DNA from: Terrimesophilobacter sp963702165
Lineage (GTDB): Bacteria; Actinomycetota; Actinomycetes; Actinomycetales; Microbacteriaceae
DNA: 64,000 nt
NCBI GenBank assembly: GCA_963702165.1
Contig: OY969722.1
Location: 2,480,001-2,544,000 of the forward strand
Direction of reading: 5' to 3'
In this document: piece after piece, positions 28,972-36,889 of the stretch
Layout: the number at the start of each line of letters is the position of its first letter
How positions within the stretch are numbered: the first letter of the stretch is position 1
Program-made: the position numbers and the translations under genes
The notes under the pieces: model-generated
Seen by the model: only the letters and a program-made list of their open reading frames with translations
What the model was told of the DNA's origin: nothing
Database searches by the model: none

Positions 28972-29705
28972 GCACCGAATCGAAGAATGAGAAGGAGCAG
29001 GACGTGACTGCAGAGGCGACCGAGGGCGCGACCGCGGCAGAGGCTGTGGTCGAGACCGCCGCCGGCACCGCAAGCGCGACCGAGCCCCGCGAGCGCGAGG
29101 GTCGCCGCGGCGGCCGCGAGCGGAACCCCAACCAGCAGCGCGGAAGCCGTGACTCGGACAAGAGCCAGTTCCTGGAGCGTGTCGTCACCATCAACCGCGT
29201 GTCGAAGGTCGTCAAGGGTGGTCGTCGCTTCAGCTTCACCGCTCTCGTGGTGGTCGGCGACGGCAACGGACTCGTCGGTGTCGGCTACGGCAAGGCACGC
29301 GAGGTTCCCACCGCGATCTCCAAGGGCGTCGAAGAGGCCAAGAAGAACTTCTTCCGCGTTCCGCGCGTCGGCAACAGCATCCCGCACCCGGTGACCGGCG
29401 AAGCCGCTGCCGGTGTCGTGCTGCTGCGCCCCGCCGCCGCAGGTACCGGTGTTATCGCCGGTGGCCCGGTGCGTGCGGTGCTCGAATGCGCCGGGATCCA
29501 CGACGTGCTGAGCAAGTCGCTCGGCTCGTCCAACACCATCAACATCGTCCATGCGACCGTCGACGCCCTCAAGCAGCTTGAGGAGCCGACCGCGGTAGCC
29601 GCTCGTCGCGGCCTGGACGTCGACCGCGTTGTGCCGGAGCAGATTCTGCGCATCCAGGCAGAGGCCGCCAAGGCGAAGGCCACGGCAGAGAAGGCAGGTG
29701 CCTGA
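28968..29705 (+). CDS. rpsE: 30S ribosomal protein S5 with N-terminal extension
   Basis: Fidelity protein of the small subunit, 245 aa against ~165 in E. coli. The S5 double-stranded-RNA-binding domain begins near residue 65 (FLERVVTINRVSKVVKGGRRF) and GVGYGKAREVPTAI follows. Residues 1-60 are Glu/Ala- then Arg/Gly-rich and probably disordered. GTG start overlaps rplR, which supports this start rather than an internal one. Confidence 0.95.
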   Translation: MSTESKNEKEQDVTAEATEGATAAEAVVETAAGTASATEPREREGRRGGRERNPNQQRGSRDSDKSQFLERVVTINRVSKVVKGGRRFSFTALVVVGDGNGLVGVGYGKAREVPTAISKGVEEAKKNFFRVPRVGNSIPHPVTGEAAAGVVLLRPAAAGTGVIAGGPVRAVLECAGIHDVLSKSLGSSNTINIVHATVDALKQLEEPTAVAARRGLDVDRVVPEQILRIQAEAAKAKATAEKAGA

Positions 29706-29887
29706 TGGCTCGCCTGAAGGTGACCCAGATCAAGTCCAAGATCAGTGAGAAGCAGAACCAGCGCGACACGCTGCGCAGCCTCGGGCTCAAGCGCATCGGC
29801 GACGTGGTGGTTCGTGAAGACAACCCGCAGAACCGCGGCTACGTCAACACGGTCGCTCACCTGGTGAAAGTCGAGGAGATTGACTAA
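29705..29887 (+). CDS. rpmD: 50S ribosomal protein L30
   Basis: 60 aa, the usual length. MARLKVTQIKSKISEK start and GLKRIGDVVVREDNPQNRGY core. Both ends overlap neighbours by one base (TGATG with rpsE, TAATG with rplO). Confidence 0.95.
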   Translation: MARLKVTQIKSKISEKQNQRDTLRSLGLKRIGDVVVREDNPQNRGYVNTVAHLVKVEEID

Positions 29888-30624
29888 TGGCTGACGAGAA
29901 GAAGCCAGCTGAAGAGAAGCCGAAGGCCACGGCCGCGGCGAAGAAGCCTGCTGCAACCAAGGCGGCTGCCGACAAGAAGCCGGCTGCCAAGGCGAGCGCG
30001 ACCAAGGCTGCCGCTGACAAGCCGGCTGCCAAGGCGAGCACCGCCAAAGCCGCTGCTGACAAGCCCGCCGCCAAGGCGAGCACCAGCAAGACCGCCGCCG
30101 CGAAGACGGACACCGCAGCCAAGGCGGAGGCGAAGCCTGCTGCCAAGAAGGCGGCGCCGAAGGCCAAGTCCAACGACGTCGCTCGCCCGCAGGTGCTGAA
30201 GATGCACCACCTGCGTCCGGCGCCCGGTGCCAAGACCGAGCGCACGCGCGTCGGTCGTGGTGAAGCGTCCAAGGGCAAGACCGCCGGTCGCGGCACCAAG
30301 GGCACGAAGGCTCGTTACCAGGTTCGCGCCGGCCTCGAGGGCGGCAACCTGAACTCGATCATGCGCGCCCCGAAGCTGCGCGGGTTCAAGAACCCGTTCC
30401 GCGTCGAGTACCAGGTCGTCAACCTCGAGCGTCTTGCCGAGCTCTACCCCAAGGGTGGCGACGTCACGGTGACCGACCTGGTAGCAAAGGGTGTCGTTCG
30501 CAAGAACGAGAAGGTCAAGGTCCTCGGGACCGGTGACATTGACGTTAAGCTGAATGTCGCGGTCGATAAGGTCTCCGTCTCTGCCGAGCAGAAGATCGTC
30601 GCCGCGGGCGGCTCCGTCAAGTGA
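29887..30624 (+). CDS. rplO: 50S ribosomal protein L15 with Lys/Ala-rich N-terminal tail
   Basis: Late assembly protein of the large subunit. The L15 fold proper starts near residue 98 (LKMHHLRPAPGAKTERTRVGRGEASKGK). The first ~97 residues are an H1-histone-like Lys/Ala/Pro tail with repeated units, giving 245 aa against ~145-150 in the family. ATG 29887 overlaps the rpmD stop, which argues that the tail is translated. The next sequence is a small hairpin and then secY. Confidence 0.93.
   Translation: MADEKKPAEEKPKATAAAKKPAATKAAADKKPAAKASATKAAADKPAAKASTAKAAADKPAAKASTSKTAAAKTDTAAKAEAKPAAKKAAPKAKSNDVARPQVLKMHHLRPAPGAKTERTRVGRGEASKGKTAGRGTKGTKARYQVRAGLEGGNLNSIMRAPKLRGFKNPFRVEYQVVNLERLAELYPKGGDVTVTDLVAKGVVRKNEKVKVLGTGDIDVKLNVAVDKVSVSAEQKIVAAGGSVK
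29956..30084 (+). repeat. In-frame tandem repeat in rplO
   Basis: Three tandem units (29956-30000, 45 bases; 30001-30042 and 30043-30084, 42 bases each) encode (A/T)KAAADK(K)PAAKAS-type repeats in the L15 tail. The first unit has one extra Lys codon. Such repeats can change copy number between strains. Confidence 0.75.
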
Positions 30625-30629
30625 GTCCA

Positions 30630-30651
30630 GGCGGATGACAAGTCATCCGCC
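30630..30651 (+). terminator. Hairpin between rplO and secY
   Basis: 9-bp perfect stem ggcggatga/tcatccgcc (30630-30638 with 30643-30651) 5 bases after rplO, loop CAAG, no T run. May partially separate r-protein and secY expression; secY follows 81 bases later. Confidence 0.45.
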
Positions 30652-30732
30652 CCGGAAACACAACTAGTTCGTAGCCGTCGGTGTGGCCCGCAAGGGCCAC
30701 GCCGCCTGCTCAATCACTAACCAGGAGGCCTC

Positions 30733-32058
30733 GTGTTCAGCGCAATCGCGCGGATCTTCCGCACGCCTGACCTGCGGCGCAAGATCGGCTTCACGCTGGG
30801 CATCATTGCCCTGTTCCGGCTCGGATCGTTCATCCCTGCGCCGTTCATCGACTACCAGAACGTGCAGACGTGTCTCGCATCCGTATCCGGAACGCAGAGC
30901 CTCTACGACCTGATCAACCTGTTCAGCGGTGGCGCACTGCTGCAGCTGTCGGTCTTCGCGCTCGGCATCATGCCGTACATCACCGCGTCGATCATCGTGC
31001 AGCTGCTGCGCGTGGTCATCCCTCACTTCGAGGCGCTGTACAAAGAAGGCCAGGCCGGCCAGAGCAAGCTGACGCAGTACACGCGTTACCTCACCATCGG
31101 TCTTGGCGTGCTGCAGTCGACCACGCTGATCACCGTCGCTCGCACCGGCGCGCTGTTCCCGACGACCGCCGGCGTGCCGGAGTGCACCCAGTTGATCTCG
31201 AACGACGCCTGGTACGCGATCCTGCTCATGGTCATCACGATGACCGCGGGCACCGGCCTCATCATGTGGATGGGTGAGCTCATCACCGAGCGCGGCGTCG
31301 GCAACGGCATGTCGCTGCTGATCTTCATCTCGATCGCGGCCACTTTCCCGGCCGCGCTGTGGGGCATCGCCGTCGCGCGCAACTTCGAGACCTTCCTGCT
31401 CGTGCTCGGCATCGGCTTGCTGATCATGCTCGCCGTAGTGTTCGTCGAGCAGTCGCAACGGCGCATCCCCGTGCAGTACGCGAAGCGGATGGTCGGACGC
31501 CGTACCTACGGCGGCAACAACACCTACATCCCGATCAAGGTCAACATGGCCGGCGTGATCCCGGTCATCTTCGCCTCGAGCCTGCTGTACCTGCCCTCGC
31601 TCATCGCGCAGTTCAACCTGCCGCGCGACGGCAGTCTGCCGGCACCGTGGGTGGAGTGGATCAACAACAACCTGAGCTCGGGCAACAACCCGCTCTACAT
31701 GGCTGTCTATTTCCTGCTCGTCATCGGCTTCACCTACTTCTACGTCGCCATCACCTTCAACCCGGAGGAAGTGGCCGACAACATGAAGAAGTACGGCGGC
31801 TTCATCCCGGGCATCCGCGCCGGTCGCCCGACCGCCGAGTACCTCGACTACGTGCTCACGCGCATCACCCTTCCCGGATCGCTGTACCTCGGCATCATCG
31901 CGCTCATCCCGCTCGTCGCCCTGGCCACCGTCGGCGCCAACCAGAACTTCCCGTTCGGCGGCGCGAGCATCCTGATCATCGTCGGTGTCGGACTCGAGAC
32001 CGTGAAGCAGATCGACGCGCAGCTGCAGCAGCGGCACTACGAAGGTCTGCTGCGATGA
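30733..32058 (+). CDS. secY: Protein translocase subunit SecY
   Basis: Channel subunit of the Sec translocon, 441 aa, with ten hydrophobic segments. Starts at GTG 30733 after AGGAGG (30722-30727). The pore-ring and plug region (IALFRLGSFIPAPFIDY ... LYDLINLFSGGALLQLS) and cytoplasmic loop blocks (ARNFETFLLVLGIGL, RRIPVQYAKRMVGRR) are present. The stop overlaps the adk ATG. Confidence 0.97.
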   Translation: MFSAIARIFRTPDLRRKIGFTLGIIALFRLGSFIPAPFIDYQNVQTCLASVSGTQSLYDLINLFSGGALLQLSVFALGIMPYITASIIVQLLRVVIPHFEALYKEGQAGQSKLTQYTRYLTIGLGVLQSTTLITVARTGALFPTTAGVPECTQLISNDAWYAILLMVITMTAGTGLIMWMGELITERGVGNGMSLLIFISIAATFPAALWGIAVARNFETFLLVLGIGLLIMLAVVFVEQSQRRIPVQYAKRMVGRRTYGGNNTYIPIKVNMAGVIPVIFASSLLYLPSLIAQFNLPRDGSLPAPWVEWINNNLSSGNNPLYMAVYFLLVIGFTYFYVAITFNPEEVADNMKKYGGFIPGIRAGRPTAEYLDYVLTRITLPGSLYLGIIALIPLVALATVGANQNFPFGGASILIIVGVGLETVKQIDAQLQQRHYEGLLR

Positions 32059-32678
32059 CGGGCCGGCACGTGAACGAGACCCGTCCGCGCATGCTGATCG
32101 TGGGACCCCCCGGCGCAGGCAAGGGCACGCAGGCTGCGCGGCTGGCCGAGATGCTGGGCATCCCGACCATCTCCACCGGCGACATCTTCCGCGACAACAT
32201 CAAGAACCGCACCTCCCTTGGAGTACAGGTCAAGGCCATCGTCGACGCGGGCGACTATGTCCCGGATTCGCTCACCAACGCGCTCGTCACCGACCGCCTC
32301 AGCGAAGCGGATGCGGCGGGCGGCTTCCTGCTGGACGGCTACCCGCGCACGAGCGACCAGGTGCGCTACCTCGACGACCTGCTGGCCTCCCGCGGTCACG
32401 AGCTGAACGGCGTGATCCGTCTCGTCGCCGACGAGGACGAGATCGTCGGCCGACTGCGTCGCCGCGCGATCGAGCAGGGACGCGTCGATGACTCCGAGGA
32501 GGCCATCCGGCACCGCCAGGAGGTCTACGCGCGTGAGACCGAGCCGCTGATCGCCGCCTTCCGCGACCGGGGAATCCTGGTCGAGGTTGACGGGCTCGGC
32601 GCCGTCGACGACGTGACCGGGCGCATCATGGATGCGCTCGTCTCCCGCGGCATCGTGCCGGAGCGCGCGAACGGCTGA
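32055..32678 (+). CDS. adk: Adenylate kinase
   Basis: Catalyses ATP + AMP = 2 ADP. 207 aa from ATG 32055, which overlaps the secY stop. P-loop GPPGAGKGTQA near residue 16, NMP-binding STGDIFRDNIK, LDGYPRTSDQ, and the LID region RLRRRAIEQGRVDDSEEAI without the Cys4 zinc site (short-LID form, as usual in actinobacteria). Followed 3 bases later by map. Confidence 0.96.
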   Translation: MTGRHVNETRPRMLIVGPPGAGKGTQAARLAEMLGIPTISTGDIFRDNIKNRTSLGVQVKAIVDAGDYVPDSLTNALVTDRLSEADAAGGFLLDGYPRTSDQVRYLDDLLASRGHELNGVIRLVADEDEIVGRLRRRAIEQGRVDDSEEAIRHRQEVYARETEPLIAAFRDRGILVEVDGLGAVDDVTGRIMDALVSRGIVPERANG

Positions 32679-32681
32679 GAA

Positions 32682-33506
32682 GTGGCCCGCAATATCTACA
32701 AGAGCCCGGCTGAACTCCGGCTCATGGTCGAACCGGGTCTGGTCACCGCCGCATCCCTCGACGCGGTGCGCGCAGCCATCCGGCCCGGGATCACCACGGC
32801 GGAGCTTGACGCGATCGCCGAGAAGGTGATCCGGGATGCCGGGGGAGAACCCAACTTCGCGCTGGTACCCGGCTACCATCACACCGTCTGCGCCTCGGTG
32901 AATGACGACGTCGTGCATGGCATCCCCGGCTCGCGCGTCCTGGAAGCCGGCGACATCGTCTCGATCGACAGCGGAGCTCAGGTCAAGGGCTACAACGGCG
33001 ACTCCGCGGTCACGATAGTGCTCGAAGACTCGGCGCGACCGGAGGTCGTTGCCGCGCGCCGCGAGCTGTCGGAGGTCACCAGGAAGTCGCTCTGGGTCGG
33101 CATCGCCGCGCTCGCGTCGGCTCGCTACCTCGGCGAGGTCGGCGGGGCAATCGAGGACTACGTGCGGGGCAAGGGCGACTACGGCATCCTGGAGGACTAC
33201 GTCGGCCACGGCATCGGACGCTCCATGCACGAAGAGCCGACCGTGTTCAACTACCGCACCCGAGAGCGCGGTGCCAAGGTCAAGCCTGGCCTGTGCGTGG
33301 CCATCGAGCCGATGATCACCGCAGACGGCCTCGACACGTTCGTGCGTGAGGACGACTGGACGGTCGCCACCAGCAACGGCGCCGACGCCGCGCACTGGGA
33401 GCACTCGGTCGCGGTGCACCAGGACGGGATCTGGGTGCTCACCGCGCCCGATGGCGGCGCATCAGAGCTCGCCGCCCACGGCGTCGTGCCGGTTCCGATC
33501 CCCTGA
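32682..33506 (+). CDS. map: Type I methionine aminopeptidase
   Basis: Removes initiator Met; dimetal enzyme, 274 aa. Expected ligands are visible: His in GYHHTVCASVND, Asp in SIDSGAQ and YNGDSAVT, His in GHGIGRSMHEEP, Glu in AIEPMIT and WEHSVAVH. GTG start 32682. The secY-adk-map order is the standard one. Confidence 0.96.
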   Translation: MARNIYKSPAELRLMVEPGLVTAASLDAVRAAIRPGITTAELDAIAEKVIRDAGGEPNFALVPGYHHTVCASVNDDVVHGIPGSRVLEAGDIVSIDSGAQVKGYNGDSAVTIVLEDSARPEVVAARRELSEVTRKSLWVGIAALASARYLGEVGGAIEDYVRGKGDYGILEDYVGHGIGRSMHEEPTVFNYRTRERGAKVKPGLCVAIEPMITADGLDTFVREDDWTVATSNGADAAHWEHSVAVHQDGIWVLTAPDGGASELAAHGVVPVPIP

Positions 33507-33533
33507 ACGCGCGCCGTGCATCATAGCCATGAC

Positions 33534-33563
33534 TTGCAGGTTTGGCGGCATTGCGCATAAGAT
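33534..33563 (+). promoter_or_regulatory. Candidate promoter of infA / alpha operon
   Basis: TTGCAG (33534-33539), 18-base spacer, TAAGAT (33558-33563), about 100 bases before infA in the 155-base gap after map. Confidence 0.55.
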
Positions 33564-33661
33564 TGCTCTTTGGGTCTGTGGCTGGTACAGCCATGCCTGC
33601 AGGACCACAATCCACAATTCCGCACGACCGGCGTTCGGTATTTTTTAGCGACAGTGAGGCT

Positions 33662-33883
33662 ATGGCCAAAAAAGACGGTGTCATCGAGATCGAAGGCTCG
33701 GTGGTTGAGGCTCTTCCCAACGCGATGTTCCGCGTTGAGTTGACGAACGGCCACAAGGTGCTTGCCCACATTTCGGGCAAGATGCGTCAGCACTACATCC
33801 GCATCCTCCCTGAGGACCGCGTGATCGTCGAGTTGAGCCCCTACGATCTGACCCGCGGCCGTATCGTCTACCGCTACAAGTAG
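33662..33883 (+). CDS. infA: Translation initiation factor IF-1
   Basis: OB-fold A-site protein, 73 aa. MAKKDGVIEIEGSVVEALPN and YIRILPEDRVIVELSPYDL are diagnostic. ATG 33662 is chosen by homology; an in-frame ATG at 33542 would add 40 residues not found in IF-1 and would start within the promoter region. Confidence 0.97.
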   Translation: MAKKDGVIEIEGSVVEALPNAMFRVELTNGHKVLAHISGKMRQHYIRILPEDRVIVELSPYDLTRGRIVYRYK

Positions 33884-33945
33884 CCGCAACGCACGGATAA
33901 GTAACGGCCTGCCGCGTGCAGGTACGAGGACAGCGAGAGAAACAC

Positions 33946-34059
33946 ATGAAGGTCAACCCCAGCGTCAAGCGCATCTGCGACAAGTGCAAGGTCATCCGCC
34001 GGCACGGTCGCGTCATGGTCATCTGCGACAACCCCCGCCACAAGCAGCGTCAGGGTTGA
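33946..34059 (+). CDS. rpmJ: 50S ribosomal protein L36
   Basis: 37 aa: MKVNPSVKRICDKCKVIRRH followed by GRVMVICDNPRHKQRQG. The zinc ligands C-x2-C-x12-C-x4-H are all present, so this is the zinc-binding form. AGCGAGAG precedes ATG 33946. Normal position between infA and rpsM. Confidence 0.96.
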   Translation: MKVNPSVKRICDKCKVIRRHGRVMVICDNPRHKQRQG

Positions 34060-34061
34060 TC

Positions 34062-34087
34062 TCTGCGGACGCGAAAGCGTCCGCAGA
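34062..34087 (+). terminator. Stable GAAA-loop hairpin before rpsM
   Basis: Perfect 11-bp stem tctgcggacgc/gcgtccgcaga with loop GAAA, three bases past rpmJ, no T run. A second small stem cctctcg/cgagagg lies at 34135-34151. The 162-base rpmJ-rpsM gap is therefore highly structured and could hold the autoregulatory site of the alpha operon. Confidence 0.55.
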
Positions 34088-34221
34088 ATCGCCTCACCGC
34101 AATAACTGAATAACGAAGAAGGCAGCGCCGGAACCTCTCGCTACGAGAGGGGGCACCTCGGGTTGGAGGCCCGAGCACAGGCTCTGCTGCAGACCTCCAC
34201 TCACCAACAGGAGAAGCCACA

Positions 34222-34596
34222 ATGGCTCGTCTAGCAGGCGTCGACATTCCCCGCGACAAGCGCGTGGAAGTCGCATTGACTTACATCTACGGTGTCGGCC
34301 GCACCCGGTCTCTGAAGACCCTCGCCGAAACCGGAATCGACGGGAACGTCCGCGTCAAGGACCTCACCGACGATCAGCTCATCGCCCTCCGCGACTACAT
34401 CGAAGGCAACTTCAAGGTCGAGGGTGATCTCCGCCGTGAGGTCGCAGCGGACATCCGCCGCAAGGTCGAAATCGGCAGCTACGAGGGCATCCGTCACCGC
34501 AAGGGACTGCCCGTGCACGGACAGCGCACCAAGACGAACGCTCGCACCCGCAAGGGCCCGAAGCGCACCGTCGCCGGCAAGAAGAAGGCCCGCTAG
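34222..34596 (+). CDS. rpsM: 30S ribosomal protein S13
   Basis: Head protein contacting tRNA and L5, 124 aa. MARLAGVDIPRDKRVEVALTYIYGVG start and GLPVHGQRTKTNARTRKGPKR end are complete. Confidence 0.97.
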   Translation: MARLAGVDIPRDKRVEVALTYIYGVGRTRSLKTLAETGIDGNVRVKDLTDDQLIALRDYIEGNFKVEGDLRREVAADIRRKVEIGSYEGIRHRKGLPVHGQRTKTNARTRKGPKRTVAGKKKAR

Positions 34597-34641
34597 TAGC
34601 GGCCACGACCTCACAGACTTTCGACAGGAGACAGATCTCAC

Positions 34642-35040
34642 ATGGCTACACCCAAGTCGGCAGCTCGCAAGCCGCGCCGCAAGGAAAAGAAGAACATCGC
34701 TCTGGGCCAGGCCCACATCAAGAGCACGTTCAACAACACGATCGTTTCGATCACCGACCAGAGCGGTGCTGTGATCAGCTGGGCATCGTCCGGCGTCGTC
34801 GGCTACAAGGGTTCGCGCAAGTCGACCCCGTTCGCCGCGCAGCTCGCCGCCGAGAACGCTGCCCGTCAGGCGCAGGAGCACGGCATGAAGAAGGTCGACG
34901 TCTTCGTCAAGGGACCGGGTTCCGGTCGTGAGACCGCGATCCGTTCGCTGCAGGCCGCGGGCCTCGAGGTGGGTTCGATCAACGACGTCACGCCGCAGGC
35001 GCACAACGGATGCCGCCCGCCGAAGCGTCGTCGGGTCTGA
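34642..35040 (+). CDS. rpsK: 30S ribosomal protein S11
   Basis: Platform protein, 132 aa. Blocks HIKSTFNNTIVSITDQSG, FVKGPGSGRETAIRSLQAAGL and C-terminal CRPPKRRRV. No rpsD (S4) follows, as in other actinobacteria where rpsD is often elsewhere. Confidence 0.97.
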   Translation: MATPKSAARKPRRKEKKNIALGQAHIKSTFNNTIVSITDQSGAVISWASSGVVGYKGSRKSTPFAAQLAAENAARQAQEHGMKKVDVFVKGPGSGRETAIRSLQAAGLEVGSINDVTPQAHNGCRPPKRRRV

Positions 35041-35239
35041 CGCCTAGCGTTCAGCCTCGCCCGGGCGAGTAACCTCGCCCGGGACACCGGCCCCTCGCGT
35101 GCTCCGGGTTTCGACTCGCTCCACCGCCGGTACGCACCACCGGAAAACCAGAACTACCACAACTCAATACACGACGGGCCAGCCACCCGGTCGCTACCCA
35201 AGTGTCATATAGCGGACACTTCGCCGAAAGGAATCAATA

Positions 35240-36230
35240 GTGCTCATTGCACAGCGTCCAACCCTCACCGAAGAGAACATCTCCGAGTTCCGTTCGCGGT
35301 TCGTGATCGAGCCGCTGGAGCCGGGCTTCGGTTACACCCTCGGTAACTCGCTCCGCCGCACGCTGCTCTCCTCGATTCCGGGAGCTGCGGTAACGAGCAT
35401 CCGAATCGACGGTGTGCTGCACGAGTTCAGCACGATTCCCGGTGTGAAGGAAGACGTCACCGAGATCATCCTGAACATCAAGGGCCTCGTCGTCTCCAGC
35501 GAGCACGACGAGCCGATCACCGCGTACCTGCGCAAGCAGGGTGCTGGCCAGGTCACCGCGGCGGACATCTCCGCTCCGGCCGGTGTCGAGATCCACAACC
35601 CGGAGCTCGTCATCGCGACCCTCAACGACAAGGCGACGCTTCGAGCTCGAGCTGACCATCGAGCGCGGCCGCGGCTACGTGTCGGCGACCCAGAACCGCA
35701 GCGAGTTCAGCGAGGCCGGCCAAGTCCCGGTCGACTCGATCTACTCGCCCGTGCTTAAGGTCACCTACCGCGTCGAGGCGACTCGTGCCGGTGAGCGTAC
35801 CGACTTCGACCGCCTGGTCGTGGACGTCGAGACCAAGAGCGCGATCACCCCGCGTGACGCGATCGCCTCGGCAGGCAAGACCCTGGTTGAGCTGTTCGGA
35901 CTCGCTCGCGAGCTGAACGCCGAAGCCGAGGGCATCGAGATCGGCCCCGCGCCGGTCGACGCCGTGCTCTCCAGCGAGCTGAGCATGCCGATCGAGGACC
36001 TCGACCTGTCTGTGCGCAGCTACAACTGCCTCAAGCGCGAGGGAATCAACTCGGTGAGCGAGCTCGTCGCCCTCTCGGAGACGCAGCTCATGAACATCCG
36101 CAACTTCGGCCAGAAGTCGGTGGACGAGGTCAAGGACAAGCTCGTCGAGCTCGGTCTGTCCCTCAAGGACACCGTGCCTGGCTTCGATGGCGCACACTTC
36201 TACAGCGGCAACGACGACGACTACAGCTGA
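35240..36230 (+). CDS. rpoA: RNA polymerase alpha subunit (one frameshift in this sequence)
   Basis: Alpha subunit of RNA polymerase, 329 aa once one base is removed. GTG start 35240 after GAAAGGAA. The N-terminal domain (IEPLEPGFGYTLGNSLRRTLLSSIPG) is read in the first frame to about 35639. There an extra C (ACG CTT C GAG CTC GAG) moves the frame; after it, ELTIERGRGYVSATQNRSE and the C-terminal domain (LDLSVRSYNCLKREGINSV ... NIRNFGQKSVDEVKDKL) are intact. Without repair the first frame ends at 35758 and the product would lack the C-terminal domain. rpoA is essential, so a sequence error is the likely cause. Confidence 0.93.
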
Positions 36231-36270
36231 ACCGCTGAACGACACATTTCGATCCTGGAGATAACAAACA

Positions 36271-36831
36271 ATGCCTAAGCCATCCAAGGGCCCGCGCCTC
36301 GGTGGAGGACCCGCTCACGAACGCCTGCTGCTCGGCAATCTCGCTGCAGCGCTGTTCACTCACAAGAGCATCAAGACGACCGAGACCAAGGCAAAGCGCC
36401 TTCGCCCGGTCGCTGAGCGGCTCATCACCTTCGCTAAGCGCGGAGACCTGCACGCTCGTCGTCGCGTGCTGTCCGTGATCGGCGACAAGGGCGTCGTGCA
36501 CGAGCTGTTCACGCAGATCGCCCCGCTCGTCGCTGAGCGTGACGGCGGCTACACCCGCATCACCAAGCTCGGCTACCGCAAGGGCGACAACGCCCCGATG
36601 GTGCAGATCGAGCTCGTGCTCGAGCCGGTGAAGCCGAAGTCCAAGCCTGCCAAGGCGACGGCGGCCAAGGACGAGACTCCGGTCGAGGAAGCCCCGGTCG
36701 AGGAGACCGCGGCTGAGGAGACCGCAGCCGACGAGACCGTCGAGGAGGCTCCTGCCGAGGAGGCCGCCACCGAGGAGACCCCTGCTGAGGAGTCGGCCGA
36801 CGAGGTAGCTGCCGAAGACGAGCAGAAGTAG
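36271..36831 (+). CDS. rplQ: 50S ribosomal protein L17 with acidic C-terminal tail
   Basis: Tunnel-exit protein. Residues 1-118 are the L17 fold (MPKPSKGPRLGGGPAHERLLLGNLAA ... KLGYRKGDNAPMVQIELV). Residues ~122-186 are a Glu/Ala/Thr/Pro repeat tail (EEAPVEE/EETAAEET type), giving 186 aa against ~120. The frame is intact and it ends in a perfect terminator. Confidence 0.95.
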   Translation: MPKPSKGPRLGGGPAHERLLLGNLAAALFTHKSIKTTETKAKRLRPVAERLITFAKRGDLHARRRVLSVIGDKGVVHELFTQIAPLVAERDGGYTRITKLGYRKGDNAPMVQIELVLEPVKPKSKPAKATAAKDETPVEEAPVEETAAEETAADETVEEAPAEEAATEETPAEESADEVAAEDEQK

Positions 36832-36845
36832 CGAATCGTTATCAA

Positions 36846-36878
36846 GTACGGCCCCACCCTTCACGGGTGGGGCCGTAC
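36846..36878 (+). terminator. Intrinsic terminator after rplQ
   Basis: Perfect 14-bp stem gtacggccccaccc/gggtggggccgtac (36846-36859 with 36865-36878), 5-base loop, followed by TCTCGTT. End of the alpha operon. Confidence 0.9.
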
Positions 36879-36889
36879 TCTCGTTAACC

